DNA of 64,000 nt from an uncultured Prevotella sp. (GTDB taxonomy: Bacteria > Bacteroidota > Bacteroidia > Bacteroidales > Bacteroidaceae). Made by a program: the position numbers and the translations under genes. This document shows positions 34,118 to 44,447 of the stretch, piece after piece. The notes beneath the pieces are model-generated. The model was not told the origin of the DNA. It made no database searches and worked only from the letters and a program-made list of their open reading frames with translations. The DNA lies in assembly GCF_946407605.1 (NCBI RefSeq), contig NZ_CAMJOS010000005.1, positions 62,001-126,000 on the forward strand, given 5' to 3'. The stretch's first letter is position 1, and each line of letters starts with the position of its first letter.

Positions 34118-34975
34118 ATGACAAATTACAGTAAATTCAATATTATCTACCGCTTACAGAAGTGGCTGGATAGCGTCCCAGGACAGACGTTTATGAACTA
34201 TGCCTACAGCTGGGGTGCGTCGATTGTGATTCTTGGTACGCTCTTTAAGCTGACCCACCTGCCAGGTGCTAACCTGATGTTGTTTATCGGTATGGGTACC
34301 GAGGTGTTCGTGTTCTTTATCGCAGCCTTCGACCGTCCGTTCGACAAGACGGCTGATGGTATGGATTTGCCCATGCATGTGGGTGAGGATGAACTCAATC
34401 CTGAGAATGCTACAGTTGGCGGAGAGGCTGGATTGTCAGGTGTTTCTGGTATCTCAGGAGTCTCTGGTGGTGGCTCAGGCACCATTATCATAGGTGGCGG
34501 TTCTGCTGGAGGTGCTGGGGGCGAAGGTGTCGCAGCCTACGCAGAAGGCGCTGGTGGCGAAGCCGTTGCTGGTGGTGGCGTAGTAGGCGGAGGTGTCATC
34601 GGTGGCGGTGTTTTCGGTGGTGTTGTCCAACAGTCTGAACTGCCCGAGATTGATGCAGAGGAGATGGAAGAGGCCACCACTGGTTATGTGGAGCAGTTGA
34701 AGAAACTCACCGAGACCTTGCAGAAGGTGGCAGAGCAGAGTGAACGTCTGACACGCGACAGCGAGGAGATGGAGAACCTGAACCGCACGCTCACCGGCAT
34801 CAGCCGTGTTTACGAGATGCAGCTCAAGGGAGCCTCACAGCAGATTGGCACTATTGACCAGATTAATGAGCAGAGCCGTCGCATGGCCGACCAGATTGCA
34901 GAACTCAATAAGATCTATACCCGCATGATTGAGGCTATGACGGTGAACATGCCTAAAGGACCCATGACCCCATAA
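34118..34975 (+). CDS. gldL: Type IX secretion system motor protein GldL/PorL, with Gly-rich linker
   Basis: The 285-residue protein has two inner-membrane helices (about 28-44 and 52-70), with WGASIVILGTLFKLTHLPGANLMLFIGMGTE typical of GldL, whose partner in the proton-driven motor is GldM. A Gly/Ser/Ala/Val-rich stretch (about 101-169, many GGG and GGV repeats) follows, then a coiled coil (about 185-275). I expect a shorter, non-glycine linker in most GldL proteins, so this insert is unusual. The 3' end (PKGPMTP) and the following spacer share a CCCATAAGACTCATAAGACG repeat. Confidence 0.93.
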   Translation: MTNYSKFNIIYRLQKWLDSVPGQTFMNYAYSWGASIVILGTLFKLTHLPGANLMLFIGMGTEVFVFFIAAFDRPFDKTADGMDLPMHVGEDELNPENATVGGEAGLSGVSGISGVSGGGSGTIIIGGGSAGGAGGEGVAAYAEGAGGEAVAGGGVVGGGVIGGGVFGGVVQQSELPEIDAEEMEEATTGYVEQLKKLTETLQKVAEQSERLTRDSEEMENLNRTLTGISRVYEMQLKGASQQIGTIDQINEQSRRMADQIAELNKIYTRMIEAMTVNMPKGPMTP

Positions 34976-35023
34976 GGCTCTATAGGTCCCATAAGACTCA
35001 TAAGACGCATAAGAATATAGAAT

Positions 35024-36583
35024 ATGGCAATAAAGAAAAGACCCGTATCTCCTCGCCAGAAGATGATCAACCTGATGTATGTCGTGTTGATGGCTATGCT
35101 GGCATTGAACGTCTCGAATGAGGTGCTCAACGGCTTCTCTATTGTGGAGGAAAGCCTGAAACGTACCACTGAGAACGCAGCGAAGGAGAACTTGGCCATA
35201 TACGATGACTTCGACCAACAGATGAAGGCCAATCCGCAGAAGGTGAAGGAGTGGTACGAGAAGGCACAGCGTGTCAAGCAGTCCAGCGACTCCATCTATA
35301 ACCTTGCTGCAGAACTGAAATTGGCCATTGCTCGCGAGGCCGACGGATCAGATGGTAACCCTTCTAATATTATTAATAAGGAGGATCTGGAAGCTGCCAA
35401 TCAGGTGATGCTGGCTCCTGGACGTGGTCGTGGTGAGAGCCTGAAGCAGGCCATCGATACCTATCGCGAGAATATCCTGAAGATGGTGACTGACACGGCG
35501 CAGCAGCGTCGCATTGCCAGTGATCTGACCACAGAGGTGCCTTCTACTGGACTGGGCAAGAATTGGCAGGAGTATATGTTTGAGTCGATGCCGGCTGCTG
35601 CTGCCGTCACGCTGCTGTCGAAGCTGCAGAGTGATGTTCGTAATGCAGAGAAAGAGGTGTTGCACACGCTGGTGCAGAACATTGACGTGAAGGATATCCG
35701 TGTCAACTCGCTCAATGCTTTCGTGATTCCTAACTCACAGACCATCGTACGTGGTGATAAGTTCTCGGCTCATATCGTGATGGCGGCTGTAGATACCACA
35801 CAGGTGCCGGAGATTTTCATCGGCAACCAGAAGGTGGACCTGCAGGACGGACTCTATGAGACCGTATGTGGACGTACTGGCGACTATACCTTGGCTGGCT
35901 ATATCCAGACCATCAATGGTAATGGCGACCTCATCCGTCGCGACTTCTCGCAGAAATACACGGTGGTGGATCCCAGTGCAACGGTTTCTGCCGACCTGAT
36001 GAATATGTTGTATGCAGGCTATACGAACCCCATTAGCATCTCGGTGCCTGGCGTACCCCTGAATAAGATCTCGGCCACGATGACCAACGGCACTTTGACG
36101 CCTACGGGACCTGGTAAGTATATTGCCCGTCCGTCGAAGATTGGTGAGAATGCAACTATCACGGTTATCTCTACCAATACGGGACGCCCGCAGCAGATGG
36201 GACAGTTCTCCTTCCGTGTGCGTCGCCTGCCAGACCCCACACCTTATATTAATATAAAGGATGAGGGTGGCAATCCGAACCGCTTCAAGGGTGGTGCTAT
36301 GACCAAGTCCAGCCTGATGGATATCGACGGTATTGGTGCTGCCATCGACGATGGCATCCTTGACATCACGTTCAAGGTGGTATCGTTCGAGACGGTGTTC
36401 TACGACAACATGGGTAATGCCGTACCGATGGCTGGCGATGCCGATAGGTTCTCAGCCCGTCAGAAGGAAACCTTCCGTAAGTTGGCACGTGGTCGTCGTT
36501 TCTACATCTCTAATGTGAAGGCCATAGGTCCTGATGGTATTGAGCGTACCCTAAAGACATCAATGGAAATCAAAGTGAATTAA
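35024..36583 (+). CDS. gldM: Type IX secretion system motor protein GldM/PorM
   Basis: The 519-residue protein has one N-terminal membrane helix (RQKMINLMYVVLMAMLALNVSNEVLNGF, about 10-37) and a long periplasmic part of Ig-like domains, with N-terminal helices (SLKRTTENAAKENLAIYDDF) and a C-terminal domain ending MEIKVN. It couples GldL rotation to the GldK/N ring. A repeat-rich 48-bp spacer separates it from gldL. Confidence 0.95.
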   Translation: MAIKKRPVSPRQKMINLMYVVLMAMLALNVSNEVLNGFSIVEESLKRTTENAAKENLAIYDDFDQQMKANPQKVKEWYEKAQRVKQSSDSIYNLAAELKLAIAREADGSDGNPSNIINKEDLEAANQVMLAPGRGRGESLKQAIDTYRENILKMVTDTAQQRRIASDLTTEVPSTGLGKNWQEYMFESMPAAAAVTLLSKLQSDVRNAEKEVLHTLVQNIDVKDIRVNSLNAFVIPNSQTIVRGDKFSAHIVMAAVDTTQVPEIFIGNQKVDLQDGLYETVCGRTGDYTLAGYIQTINGNGDLIRRDFSQKYTVVDPSATVSADLMNMLYAGYTNPISISVPGVPLNKISATMTNGTLTPTGPGKYIARPSKIGENATITVISTNTGRPQQMGQFSFRVRRLPDPTPYINIKDEGGNPNRFKGGAMTKSSLMDIDGIGAAIDDGILDITFKVVSFETVFYDNMGNAVPMAGDADRFSARQKETFRKLARGRRFYISNVKAIGPDGIERTLKTSMEIKVN

Positions 36584-36599
36584 TTGACAACAGATAATT

Positions 36600-37682
36600 A
36601 TGAAGAGACTATTGTTCCTGATGATGATAACGCTGGCAGCAGGTACTGTAACTGCCCAGCCTAAGAAGAGCCGCGTACAGCAGGCTCAGCAAGCACCGTC
36701 GAAAACGACGCAGCAGAAAACAACGCAGAAGACTCAGGCTGGTCAGAAGAGTGCAGATGGCATGACACGCCGTATGCAACTCAGCTACCCTGTGGCTATC
36801 GACATGCCTGAGGATGTGGTGTGGCGTCGTGATATCTATCGTGAAATCGACTTGCACGAAGATGCTAATGCTGGTCTGTACTACCCCGTGCAGCCCCAAG
36901 GCAAGCAGATGAACCTGTTTACCTATATCTTCAAGTTGGCGCAGAACGGCTATATCAATATCTACGAGTATTCGGTGGCTAACGACGGCAATGATGACTT
37001 CTCTGATGCTGCAAAGGTCAATCTGAAGACCGTGCTTGATAACTTCCATATTTTCTATGAGGAGAAGAATGGAAAGATACAGATTGACAACAGTGATATT
37101 CCATCGTCGGAGGTGACAAAGTATTACCTCAAGGAGAGTGCTTATTATGACCAAGCCAACTCTTCGTTCCGCATCAAGCCGTTGGCTCTCTGTCCTATTA
37201 TGATGCGTGAAGATGATTTTGGCGGTGAGGCTACGAAATATCCTCTGTTCTGGGTGAAGTATGCCGATCTGGAGCCCTATCTGAGCCGTCAGACGGTGAT
37301 GACATCGGATGTGAACAATGCCGCTGTTATGTCGATGGATGACTTCTTTACACTTAATAAGTACAAGGGAAAGATTTACAAGACCACCAATATGCTGGGC
37401 AAGACCCTGGCACAAATTGCTGGTGGCGACTCAATCAAATATACGAAAGAGCAACAGCGTATTGAGGCAGAACTGGAGGCTTTCAAGAATAATATCTTTG
37501 GAGATAAAGCAAAACGTGATTCACTGGATAGCATTGCCAATACCGATCCTAAGTTGCTGAAGGAACAGGCTAAACAGCAGAAACGACAGAGTCGAACCAA
37601 GACGACGAAGGTCAAGAGTAGCGCTTCGTCAGGAGGCGGATCATCGGCACCACGAGTGTCGGTACGTCGTGAACGGCATTAG
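36600..37682 (+). CDS. gldN: Type IX secretion system protein GldN/PorN
   Basis: The 360-residue exported protein has signal MKRLLFLMMITLAAGTVTAQ, a basic Gln/Lys/Thr-rich stretch (about 21-60) and the GldN core, DVVWRRDIYREIDLHEDANAGLYYPVQPQGKQMNLF. The C-terminus is Lys/Ser-rich (about 310-360). It forms the periplasmic ring with GldK. It starts 16 bp after gldM. Confidence 0.95.
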   Translation: MKRLLFLMMITLAAGTVTAQPKKSRVQQAQQAPSKTTQQKTTQKTQAGQKSADGMTRRMQLSYPVAIDMPEDVVWRRDIYREIDLHEDANAGLYYPVQPQGKQMNLFTYIFKLAQNGYINIYEYSVANDGNDDFSDAAKVNLKTVLDNFHIFYEEKNGKIQIDNSDIPSSEVTKYYLKESAYYDQANSSFRIKPLALCPIMMREDDFGGEATKYPLFWVKYADLEPYLSRQTVMTSDVNNAAVMSMDDFFTLNKYKGKIYKTTNMLGKTLAQIAGGDSIKYTKEQQRIEAELEAFKNNIFGDKAKRDSLDSIANTDPKLLKEQAKQQKRQSRTKTTKVKSSASSGGGSSAPRVSVRRERH

Positions 37683-37696
37683 AATAATAAAAGCAA

Positions 37697-38335
37697 ATGA
37701 TAAGAAGGAGCACTTTTATAGTACTCAGTATTGCGATGATGGCGTGGCTTTGGGCTGTGCCATCATCGTCGCAAAGTATATCCTTTGGAGTGAGGGGTGG
37801 TCTGAATATCATGCAGATGGAATTCGATGATGATATTTTCGACAATTCCAACAGGGCAGGCTTCTTCGTTGGTCCCACGGTGGTGTTCTCACTACCTGCA
37901 CCTGGATTCAGCATCGATGTGTCTGGACTCTACGACCAGCGCTATCTGAAGGTGGAAGACCAGAAACTGAAACAAGAGTCCGTCACCTTTCCGGCCCATA
38001 TGAGGATGGGTGCCAGCATCCCGAGCTTTGGTAGTTTGTTTCTTTTCCTTGGTCCGCAACTCTCATTTAATATCGGAGCCGCTACCTTTCATTGGGAGGA
38101 TGCTGAGCAAAATGCTAAGCACTTCATGTTACAGGACACAAAGGTCAGTGTGGATCTCGGCATAGGTGCTTCCATCGGCAATCAGCTTGAGGTAATGATA
38201 AACTATAACATCCCGATAGGCAAAACGGCAGATATGTCGTGGAATGCGTATGACTACCAGACGGCGAAATATGTGATGAACACCGCAAAGACTACGGCAA
38301 ATGCCTGGATGTTGTCTGCTGCCTACCTCTTCTAA
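37697..38335 (+). CDS. Outer-membrane beta-barrel protein (PorT-like)
   Basis: The 212-residue protein has a signal peptide (MIRRSTFIVLSIAMMAWLWAVPSSSQ) and alternating strand patterns such as ISFGVRGGLNIMQMEF and FSIDVSGLYDQRYLKVED, ending in the aromatic WMLSAAYLF, typical of 8-stranded OMP barrels of the PorT family. Being 14 bp after gldN it may assist T9SS or simply be carried in the operon. Function is unproven. Confidence 0.8.
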   Translation: MIRRSTFIVLSIAMMAWLWAVPSSSQSISFGVRGGLNIMQMEFDDDIFDNSNRAGFFVGPTVVFSLPAPGFSIDVSGLYDQRYLKVEDQKLKQESVTFPAHMRMGASIPSFGSLFLFLGPQLSFNIGAATFHWEDAEQNAKHFMLQDTKVSVDLGIGASIGNQLEVMINYNIPIGKTADMSWNAYDYQTAKYVMNTAKTTANAWMLSAAYLF

Positions 38336-38347
38336 TGATTCTGAACA

Positions 38348-40609
38348 ATGAGTTACGCCGACATCATATTACCAGTACCGCTCGACGGCTGTTTCACTTA
38401 TACCATCCCTGAGGAGATGCAGGGCAGGGTAGGTGAGGGTATGCGTGTGGTGGTGCCCTTCGGACGTAACAAACAGTATGTCGGCATCGTGGCGCGACTG
38501 CATGACGAGAAACCACAAGGCTATCAGGTGAAGCCTCTGGCAGAGGTGCTGGATGCACAACCCATACTGCTTCCAGGACAGCTGAAGTTCTGGCAGTGGA
38601 TAGCCGACTATTACATGTCGCCCATTGGGGAGGTGTATAAGGCAGCCCTGCCTGCTGGGTTAAAGGCAGAGGAGGGTTATAAGCCACGTACAGAGACCTT
38701 CATCCGACTGACGCCCAACTATCGCAATGAGCCTACGCTCCATGTAGCTCTGAACATGCTGGCCCGTGCCCCCAAGCAACAGGAGGCGTTTATCGCCTAT
38801 TTGTCGCTCTCACGCTGGGATACCATTGATGGCGACACATGTCGAGAACCAGTGCTAGAGATTACCCGTGAGGAGCTGTTAAATGTCTCGGAGAGTAGTC
38901 TCACCATCATCAACCAACTGGTGAAACGTGGGTTCCTCGAGACTTACGAGGTGGAGGTGGGACGCCTGAACCAGGGTGGAGAGGCGCACCCCGATCGCAT
39001 CAAACCGCTGAGTAAGGCGCAGCAGGATGCCTATAACCAGATTCTTTTCTCTTTTTTGAAAAAGCAGGTGACACTGTTGCAGGGTGTCACATCCAGCGGA
39101 AAGACAGAAATATATATCCATCTTATCCAGAAGGAACTGGATGAACACCGTCAGGTACTCTTCCTGATGCCTGAGATTGCGCTGACGATACAGATGATGC
39201 AACGCCTACAGCGGGTCTTCGGCAAACGCTTAGGTATCTATCACTCGAAATACAGCGATGCCGAGCGTGTTGAGATATGGCAGAAGCAACTCTCCAAGAA
39301 TCCATATGATGTCATTCTTGGTGCCCGTTCTGCTGTGTTCCTGCCATTTCAACGCTTAGGTCTCGTCATCGTGGATGAGGAACACGAGACATCGTACAAA
39401 CAGCAGGATCCCATGCCTCGCTATCATGCCCGTTCAGCAGCTATTATGCTGGGGGCAAAGACGCTTCTCGGCACAGCGACACCTTCTCTCGAATCTTATT
39501 ATAATGCCAAGACGGGCAAATACGGACTGGTGACGCTGACAGAACGTTATCAAGGTATCGAGTTGCCTGAGATACAGGTAGTGGATACTCGTGATTTGCA
39601 AAGCCGCAAAATGATGAGCGGCCCATTCTCACCAGTACTGTTGTCGCATGTCCGTAAGGCTTTGCAGCAGAGTGAGCAGGCCATCCTCTTCCAAAACCGA
39701 CGAGGATGGGCTCCGATGATTGAGTGCAAACAATGTGGATGGGTTCCTCGATGTGAGCATTGTGATGTCAGCTTGACGTTCCATCGCTCAATGAACCAGC
39801 TCACCTGTCATTATTGTGGCATGACCTATCAGGTGCCTACCGTGTGTCCGGCCTGTGGCAGCAAGGAATTACAGGGGCGTGGCTATGGCACGGAGAAGAT
39901 AGAAGACCATATCCGTGAAATATTCCCAGAGGCTCGTGTGGCTCGTATGGACCTTGACACCACCCGAACCCGTAATGCTTATGAACGACTTATCACCGAC
40001 TTCTCGGCAGTCCGCACCAATCTGTTGATTGGTACCCAGATGATTAGCAAAGGCCTGGACTTCGACAAAGTCAGCGTTGTCGGCATATTAGATGCTGATA
40101 GGATGCTCAACCAGCCCGACTTCCGAGCCTATGAACATGCGTTTATGATGATGGCGCAGGTGAGTGGCAGAGCAGGTCGTAAGGGGCACCGTGGACAGGT
40201 GTTCCTACAGACGAAGAGTCCCGACCTACCGCTGATATCGCAAGTAGTACATAATGACTATGAGGGCTTTGCACGTACCCAGCTCGAAGAACGGCAGATA
40301 TTCCATTATCCACCATATTATCGTCTGATATATGTATATCTGAAGCATACGAAGGACGAGGTGGTCAATACCGCTGGCATCGAACTTGGAACCCGTCTGC
40401 GTCAATGGTTTGGTGGACGTGTGCTGGGACCAGACAAACCCTCTGTGTCGCGAGTGAAGACGCTAAGCATCCGTAAGTTGGTACTGAAGCTGGAGATGGG
40501 AATCGACATGCCCAAGGTCCGCCAATATTTAGCGCTTGCCCAGCAACAGATGCTGCAAGACAAGCGCTATGCTTCGTTGCAGGTCTATTACGATGTAGAC
40601 CCGCTGTAG
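38348..40609 (+). CDS. priA: Primosomal protein N' (replication restart helicase)
   Basis: The 753-residue protein has the N-terminal PriA DNA-binding domain (DGCFTYTIPEEMQGRVGEGMRVVVPFGRNKQYVG), the Walker A LQGVTSSGKTEIY (about 241-253), DEEH in VIVDEEHETSY, GTATPSLESYYNAK, the zinc-binding cysteines (CKQCGWVPRCEHCD ... CHYCG ... CPACGS) and the helicase motif VSGRAGRKG. It reloads the replisome at stalled forks. It starts 12 bp after the beta-barrel gene. Confidence 0.96.
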   Translation: MSYADIILPVPLDGCFTYTIPEEMQGRVGEGMRVVVPFGRNKQYVGIVARLHDEKPQGYQVKPLAEVLDAQPILLPGQLKFWQWIADYYMSPIGEVYKAALPAGLKAEEGYKPRTETFIRLTPNYRNEPTLHVALNMLARAPKQQEAFIAYLSLSRWDTIDGDTCREPVLEITREELLNVSESSLTIINQLVKRGFLETYEVEVGRLNQGGEAHPDRIKPLSKAQQDAYNQILFSFLKKQVTLLQGVTSSGKTEIYIHLIQKELDEHRQVLFLMPEIALTIQMMQRLQRVFGKRLGIYHSKYSDAERVEIWQKQLSKNPYDVILGARSAVFLPFQRLGLVIVDEEHETSYKQQDPMPRYHARSAAIMLGAKTLLGTATPSLESYYNAKTGKYGLVTLTERYQGIELPEIQVVDTRDLQSRKMMSGPFSPVLLSHVRKALQQSEQAILFQNRRGWAPMIECKQCGWVPRCEHCDVSLTFHRSMNQLTCHYCGMTYQVPTVCPACGSKELQGRGYGTEKIEDHIREIFPEARVARMDLDTTRTRNAYERLITDFSAVRTNLLIGTQMISKGLDFDKVSVVGILDADRMLNQPDFRAYEHAFMMMAQVSGRAGRKGHRGQVFLQTKSPDLPLISQVVHNDYEGFARTQLEERQIFHYPPYYRLIYVYLKHTKDEVVNTAGIELGTRLRQWFGGRVLGPDKPSVSRVKTLSIRKLVLKLEMGIDMPKVRQYLALAQQQMLQDKRYASLQVYYDVDPL

Positions 40610-40618
40610 AATCACATC

Positions 40619-42181
40619 TTATTTTATGAGGTTACCCAGAATGTCGCGTGTCAGTTCCTTTGTGATGGTGCGTGTGGCAGCGCTGGTGGCATTCTTGACC
40701 ACACGTTCCTTGGCCGACTTCCTGCTTTTGGTCTTCTTGCCCGACACCTTATCGCTGGCCCATGTGCCCAGCAGGGCAGCAAAGGTAGAGGTGATGGCGG
40801 TGAGAACAGCCTTCCACACTTTACTCATAATGCCAGGCTTTTTCTTTTCTTCTTTTTCTGGTTCTTCCTCACTTTCTGAAACTTCCGGTACGTTTTCAGC
40901 CGTTTCCTTCATTAGTATCTCGTAGGCACTCTCGCGGTCTACCATTTGGTCGTACTTGCCATAGATACGGCTCTGCTTGATGATGTCCAGGCGCTGCCCT
41001 TCGGTAATGGCACCAATCTGCGACAGCGGGAACAGTATCTTGGCACGCTCCACCATGTTGGGTGCACCTTTCTCATCGAGGAAGCTCACCAACGCCTCAC
41101 CAGTCTCCAGATTCATGATGGCCTCATCGGTTTTGAAGGCAGGGTTGGGACGGAACGTATCGGCGGCGGTCTTTACGGCTTTCTGGTCTTTTGGAGTATA
41201 GGCTCGCAGAGCATGCTGCACACGGTTGCCGAGTTGTCCGAGGATACTATCGGGGATGTCGGTAGGGCTCTGGGTGATGAAATAGATGCCTACGCCTTTC
41301 GAACGAATCAGGCGGATGACCTGTTCTATCTTGTCGAGCAGGGCCTTCGAGGTGTCGTTAAACAGCATGTGAGCCTCGTCGAAGAAGAATACCAGCTTCG
41401 GCAGTGGCAAGTCGCCTACCTCGGGTAGGGTGGAATAGAGCTCAGAGAGTAGCCACAGCAGGAATGTTGAGTAGAGCTTGGGCTGCATCATCAACTTGTC
41501 GGCAGCCAGCACATTCATGATGCCCTTGCCGCCTTCTGTCTGCATCAGGTCGAAGATGTCGAACGACGGCTCACCAAAGAACTTATCGGCACCTTGCGCC
41601 TCCAACTGCAGCAGGGCACGCTGGATGGCGCCTACCGATGCCGACGACACATTACCATATTGCGAGGTATACTCCTTGGCGTGCTGCGACACATAGTCGA
41701 GCATCGACCGCAGGTCCTTCAGGTCAAGAATCAGCAGACCGCGTTCATCGGCCACACGGAACACAATGTTCAGCACGCCGTCCTGTGTCTCGTTCAGTCC
41801 CAGCAGGCGCGACAGCAATTGCGGTCCCATCTGACTGACGGTGGCACGCATGGGGTGTCCCTGCTCGCCATAGACGTCGAAGAATCTTACAGGGCAAGGC
41901 TGGAACTCGGGATTCTCAATGCCAAACTCCGGCAGTCGCTTCTCGATGAAGCCGCTCATCTTTCCAGCTTGCGAGATGCCGGAGAGGTCGCCCTTCATGT
42001 CGGCCATGAAGCAGGGCACACCTGCCTGACAGAACGACTCGGCAATCACCTGCAGCGTAACGGTCTTACCAGTACCTGTGGCTCCCGCAATCAGTCCGTG
42101 GCGGTTGGCCATCTTTCCTACGATGCTCAAGGCACCATTCTCGCAATGGGCCACATACAGCCCTCGTTCTTTGTCAAACAT
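40619..42181 (-). CDS. HerA/YjgR-like DUF853 ATPase
   Basis: The 520-residue protein has the Walker [24 protein letters not shown] (about 29-51), Walker [16 protein letters not shown] (about 245-259), and the later [14 protein letters not shown] and [17 protein letters not shown]. This is the DUF853/YjgR family related to HerA/FtsK bipolar helicase-type ATPases. A charged C-terminal tail ([16 protein letters not shown]) and a short hydrophobic stretch follow at about 455-480. Substrate and partner are unknown. It lies 17 bp after the ROK gene and is convergent with priA. Confidence 0.88.
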   Translation of the reverse strand: MFDKERGLYVAHCENGALSIVGKMANRHGLIAGATGTGKTVTLQVIAESFCQAGVPCFMADMKGDLSGISQAGKMSGFIEKRLPEFGIENPEFQPCPVRFFDVYGEQGHPMRATVSQMGPQLLSRLLGLNETQDGVLNIVFRVADERGLLILDLKDLRSMLDYVSQHAKEYTSQYGNVSSASVGAIQRALLQLEAQGADKFFGEPSFDIFDLMQTEGGKGIMNVLAADKLMMQPKLYSTFLLWLLSELYSTLPEVGDLPLPKLVFFFDEAHMLFNDTSKALLDKIEQVIRLIRSKGVGIYFITQSPTDIPDSILGQLGNRVQHALRAYTPKDQKAVKTAADTFRPNPAFKTDEAIMNLETGEALVSFLDEKGAPNMVERAKILFPLSQIGAITEGQRLDIIKQSRIYGKYDQMVDRESAYEILMKETAENVPEVSESEEEPEKEEKKKPGIMSKVWKAVLTAITSTFAALLGTWASDKVSGKKTKSRKSAKERVVKNATSAATRTITKELTRDILGNLIK

Positions 42182-42198
42182 AGCTCTTGTCTGTATTT

Positions 42199-43197
42199 TT
42201 ATTTAAAAAGAGAATACTCCTTCACATCCCAAGCCAGGGCACTGGCACCTAAAACGTCGCGCTCACCTTCTTTCAGGATAGAGACAAGAATTCTCGTGCT
42301 GTGCTTAATATTGTGGAAGACATGTTCCTCAAACGACTTCTTCATGGGCTTCAGCAACCATTTGCCAGCCAGCGTCAGGTCGCCGGTAAGGATAAAGGCT
42401 TCGGGGTTCAGCACAGAGGCATAGTTGGCCAATCCCAGTCCCAACAGGTCGCCAGTACGGCGCAAGGCCTCGATGGCTAGCTCGTCGCCATTGTCACAAT
42501 ATTGTGAAATCATACCGATAGTCAGATGATTCAGGTCTGTTGGCATGGTGGTGGTCATGCCTTCTGACAAAAGCTCTTGGATGGTGGTGATCAGGCCCTT
42601 GTCAGAGCAATAGGTTTCTAAGCAACCCTTATTGCCACAGCCGCATTGACGGCCATTGACTCTGATGCAGGTGTGACCCAGCTCGCCGGCAAAACCCTGT
42701 GCGCCGAGGTGGGGCTGACCATTGGAATAGAAGCAGCTGCCCAGTCCGCCGTGACTCATCGATACTACCACAAAGTCTTTCATGCCGTGGGCACTGCCGT
42801 AGGCTTTCTCTCCGAGTGCGGTGATGTGTGCATCGTTAGCCAGTGCCACTGCCATTCCCACTCTGTCGCGCAGCATCGCAGCCAGAGGGATGACTCCCTT
42901 CCACGGTAAGTTGGCGGCATTCTCTATGCAGCCTGTCACCGAGCTGGCGCTGGGTGCGCTGATGCCGATAGAACGGATAGAATCATATCCGCCGTTCTCT
43001 TCCGAGAGGGTGAGCAGCTTGTCAGCCAGTGTGGATACATATTCATTGACATCGGAATAGAGCGATGTATCGAAATAATCCTGCGCCACAATCTCTCCCC
43101 TAATGTCCACGATACCATAAGTGGTCTTGTCCAGTCGGATGTCAATACCAATGACGCGGGTTTTTATTTTGTCAATAGTTTCATCGTTTGTTTCCAT
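42199..43197 (-). CDS. ROK-family protein (sugar kinase or regulator)
   Basis: The 332-residue protein has the ROK nucleotide-binding segments [18 protein letters not shown] and [17 protein letters not shown], and the zinc-binding [21 protein letters not shown] helix-turn-helix region is absent, so it is more like a kinase than a NagC-type repressor; the sugar is not predictable. ATG 43197 is used; an ATG three codons upstream is possible. It is preceded by a TACCTTTG promoter at 43248-43241 and followed by the HerA-like gene. Confidence 0.88.
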   Translation of the reverse strand: METNDETIDKIKTRVIGIDIRLDKTTYGIVDIRGEIVAQDYFDTSLYSDVNEYVSTLADKLLTLSEENGGYDSIRSIGISAPSASSVTGCIENAANLPWKGVIPLAAMLRDRVGMAVALANDAHITALGEKAYGSAHGMKDFVVVSMSHGGLGSCFYSNGQPHLGAQGFAGELGHTCIRVNGRQCGCGNKGCLETYCSDKGLITTIQELLSEGMTTTMPTDLNHLTIGMISQYCDNGDELAIEALRRTGDLLGLGLANYASVLNPEAFILTGDLTLAGKWLLKPMKKSFEEHVFHNIKHSTRILVSILKEGERDVLGASALAWDVKEYSLFK

Positions 43198-43240
43198 GTT
43201 TATCATCTTTTTAGGTCTTTAATTTGTTCTTTCGAGATTA

Positions 43241-43350
43241 CAAAGGTAGTAAATTTATTTGAAATTACAATCGAAATAGACATTTTTTTGCAAATTAACA
43301 TTATTAAATACGCAAGTTTGATGTCAACTACTGCTTTTTTTGTAACTTTG
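43241..43350. promoter_or_regulatory. Divergent promoters of the ROK gene and mdh
   Basis: TACCTTTG on the minus strand (43248-43241) serves the ROK gene and TAACTTTG on the plus strand (43343-43350) serves mdh, about 95 bp apart, in a very AT-rich gap. No further site is seen. Confidence 0.65.
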
Positions 43351-43384
43351 CGCTCACAAAATTAAATCTAAAAAATTTAGTATT

Positions 43385-44371
43385 ATGGCTTTTTTAACTG
43401 ACGAGAAATTGGTAATTGTTGGTGCCGGCGGTATGATCGGTTCTAACATGGTTCAGAGTGTGTTGATGCTGGGTCTGACTCCCAACATCTGTTTGTATGA
43501 TATCTATGAGCCCGGTGTTCATGGTGTGTATGACGAGATGTGCCACTGCGCCTTCCCAGGTGCAAACATCTCTTACACCGTTGATCCCAAGGAGGCTTTC
43601 ACTGGTGCTAAGTACATCATCTCTTCTGGTGGCGCTCCCCGTAAGGAGGGAATGACCCGTGAGGATCTGCTGAAGGGCAACTGCCAGATTGCAGCTGACT
43701 TCGGTGAGAACATCAAGAAGTACTGCCCCGACGTGAAGCACGTGGTTGTGATCTTCAACCCCGCTGACGTAACGGCTCTGACAGCTCTGATTCACTCAGG
43801 TTTGAAGCCCAACCAGCTGACCTCTCTGGCAGCGCTCGACTCTACCCGTCTGCAGCAGCAGCTCGCTCAAGAGTTTGGCGTTCGTCAGGACAAGGTTACT
43901 AATGCTTACACCTATGGTGGTCACGGCGAGCAGATGGCCGTATTTGCCAGCAAGGCTCTCATCGACGGCAAGCCCCTTTCTGAGCTTCCTCTCTCTGCCG
44001 AGCGTTGGGCTGAGATTAAGCACATGACCACTCAGGGTGGTAGCAACATCATCAAACTCCGTGGCCGCAGCTCATTCCAGAGCCCCGCTTATCAGGCTGT
44101 TAAGATGATCGAGGGTGCTATGGGTGGCGAGCCCTTCAAGTGGCCTGCAGGTTGCTATGTCAACGCTTATGGCTTCAAGAATGTGATGATGGCTATGCCT
44201 ACCGTTATCGACAAGGATGGTGTTCACTTCACTCAGCCCGAGGGTACTGCTGAGGAGATGGCTGCTCTCCAGGCTTCTTACGAGCACCTGCAGAAGATGC
44301 GCGACGAGATCATCTCGCTGGGTATCATTCCTGCTGTTGAGGAGTGGGGCAAGGACAATGCCAACCTTTAA
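43385..44371 (+). CDS. mdh: Malate dehydrogenase
   Basis: The 328-residue protein has the NAD-binding motif VIVGAGGMIGSNMVQSV, YIISSGGAPRKEGMTREDLLKGN, IFNPADVTALTAL and the catalytic region TYGGHGEQMAVF with its active-site His. It oxidises malate to oxaloacetate or the reverse in the reductive branch to succinate that Bacteroidota fermenters use. It has its own promoter (43343-43350) and a strong terminator. Codons look highly biased (for example GGT and CGT runs), suggesting high expression. A lactate dehydrogenase is the less likely alternative. Confidence 0.93.
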   Translation: MAFLTDEKLVIVGAGGMIGSNMVQSVLMLGLTPNICLYDIYEPGVHGVYDEMCHCAFPGANISYTVDPKEAFTGAKYIISSGGAPRKEGMTREDLLKGNCQIAADFGENIKKYCPDVKHVVVIFNPADVTALTALIHSGLKPNQLTSLAALDSTRLQQQLAQEFGVRQDKVTNAYTYGGHGEQMAVFASKALIDGKPLSELPLSAERWAEIKHMTTQGGSNIIKLRGRSSFQSPAYQAVKMIEGAMGGEPFKWPAGCYVNAYGFKNVMMAMPTVIDKDGVHFTQPEGTAEEMAALQASYEHLQKMRDEIISLGIIPAVEEWGKDNANL

Positions 44372-44392
44372 TAATAAATAAGGTATGAACAC

Positions 44393-44425
44393 AATAAAAG
44401 GTCGCGATTCTCGCGGCCTTTTATT
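44393..44425 (+). terminator. Strong terminator after mdh
   Basis: A 15-bp stem with one G-T pair and a TTC loop (44393-44407 with 44411-44425) is centred on TCGCG/CGCGA and flanked by A and T runs. Confidence 0.9.
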
Positions 44426-44447
44426 ATTGTCTTTTCGTTCTCAATGC

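Noticed and set aside
40619..42181. HerA-NurA type defence or DNA-end processing pair
   Set aside because: The ATPase is of the DUF853/YjgR type and has no NurA or other nuclease next to it; neighbours are priA and a ROK gene.
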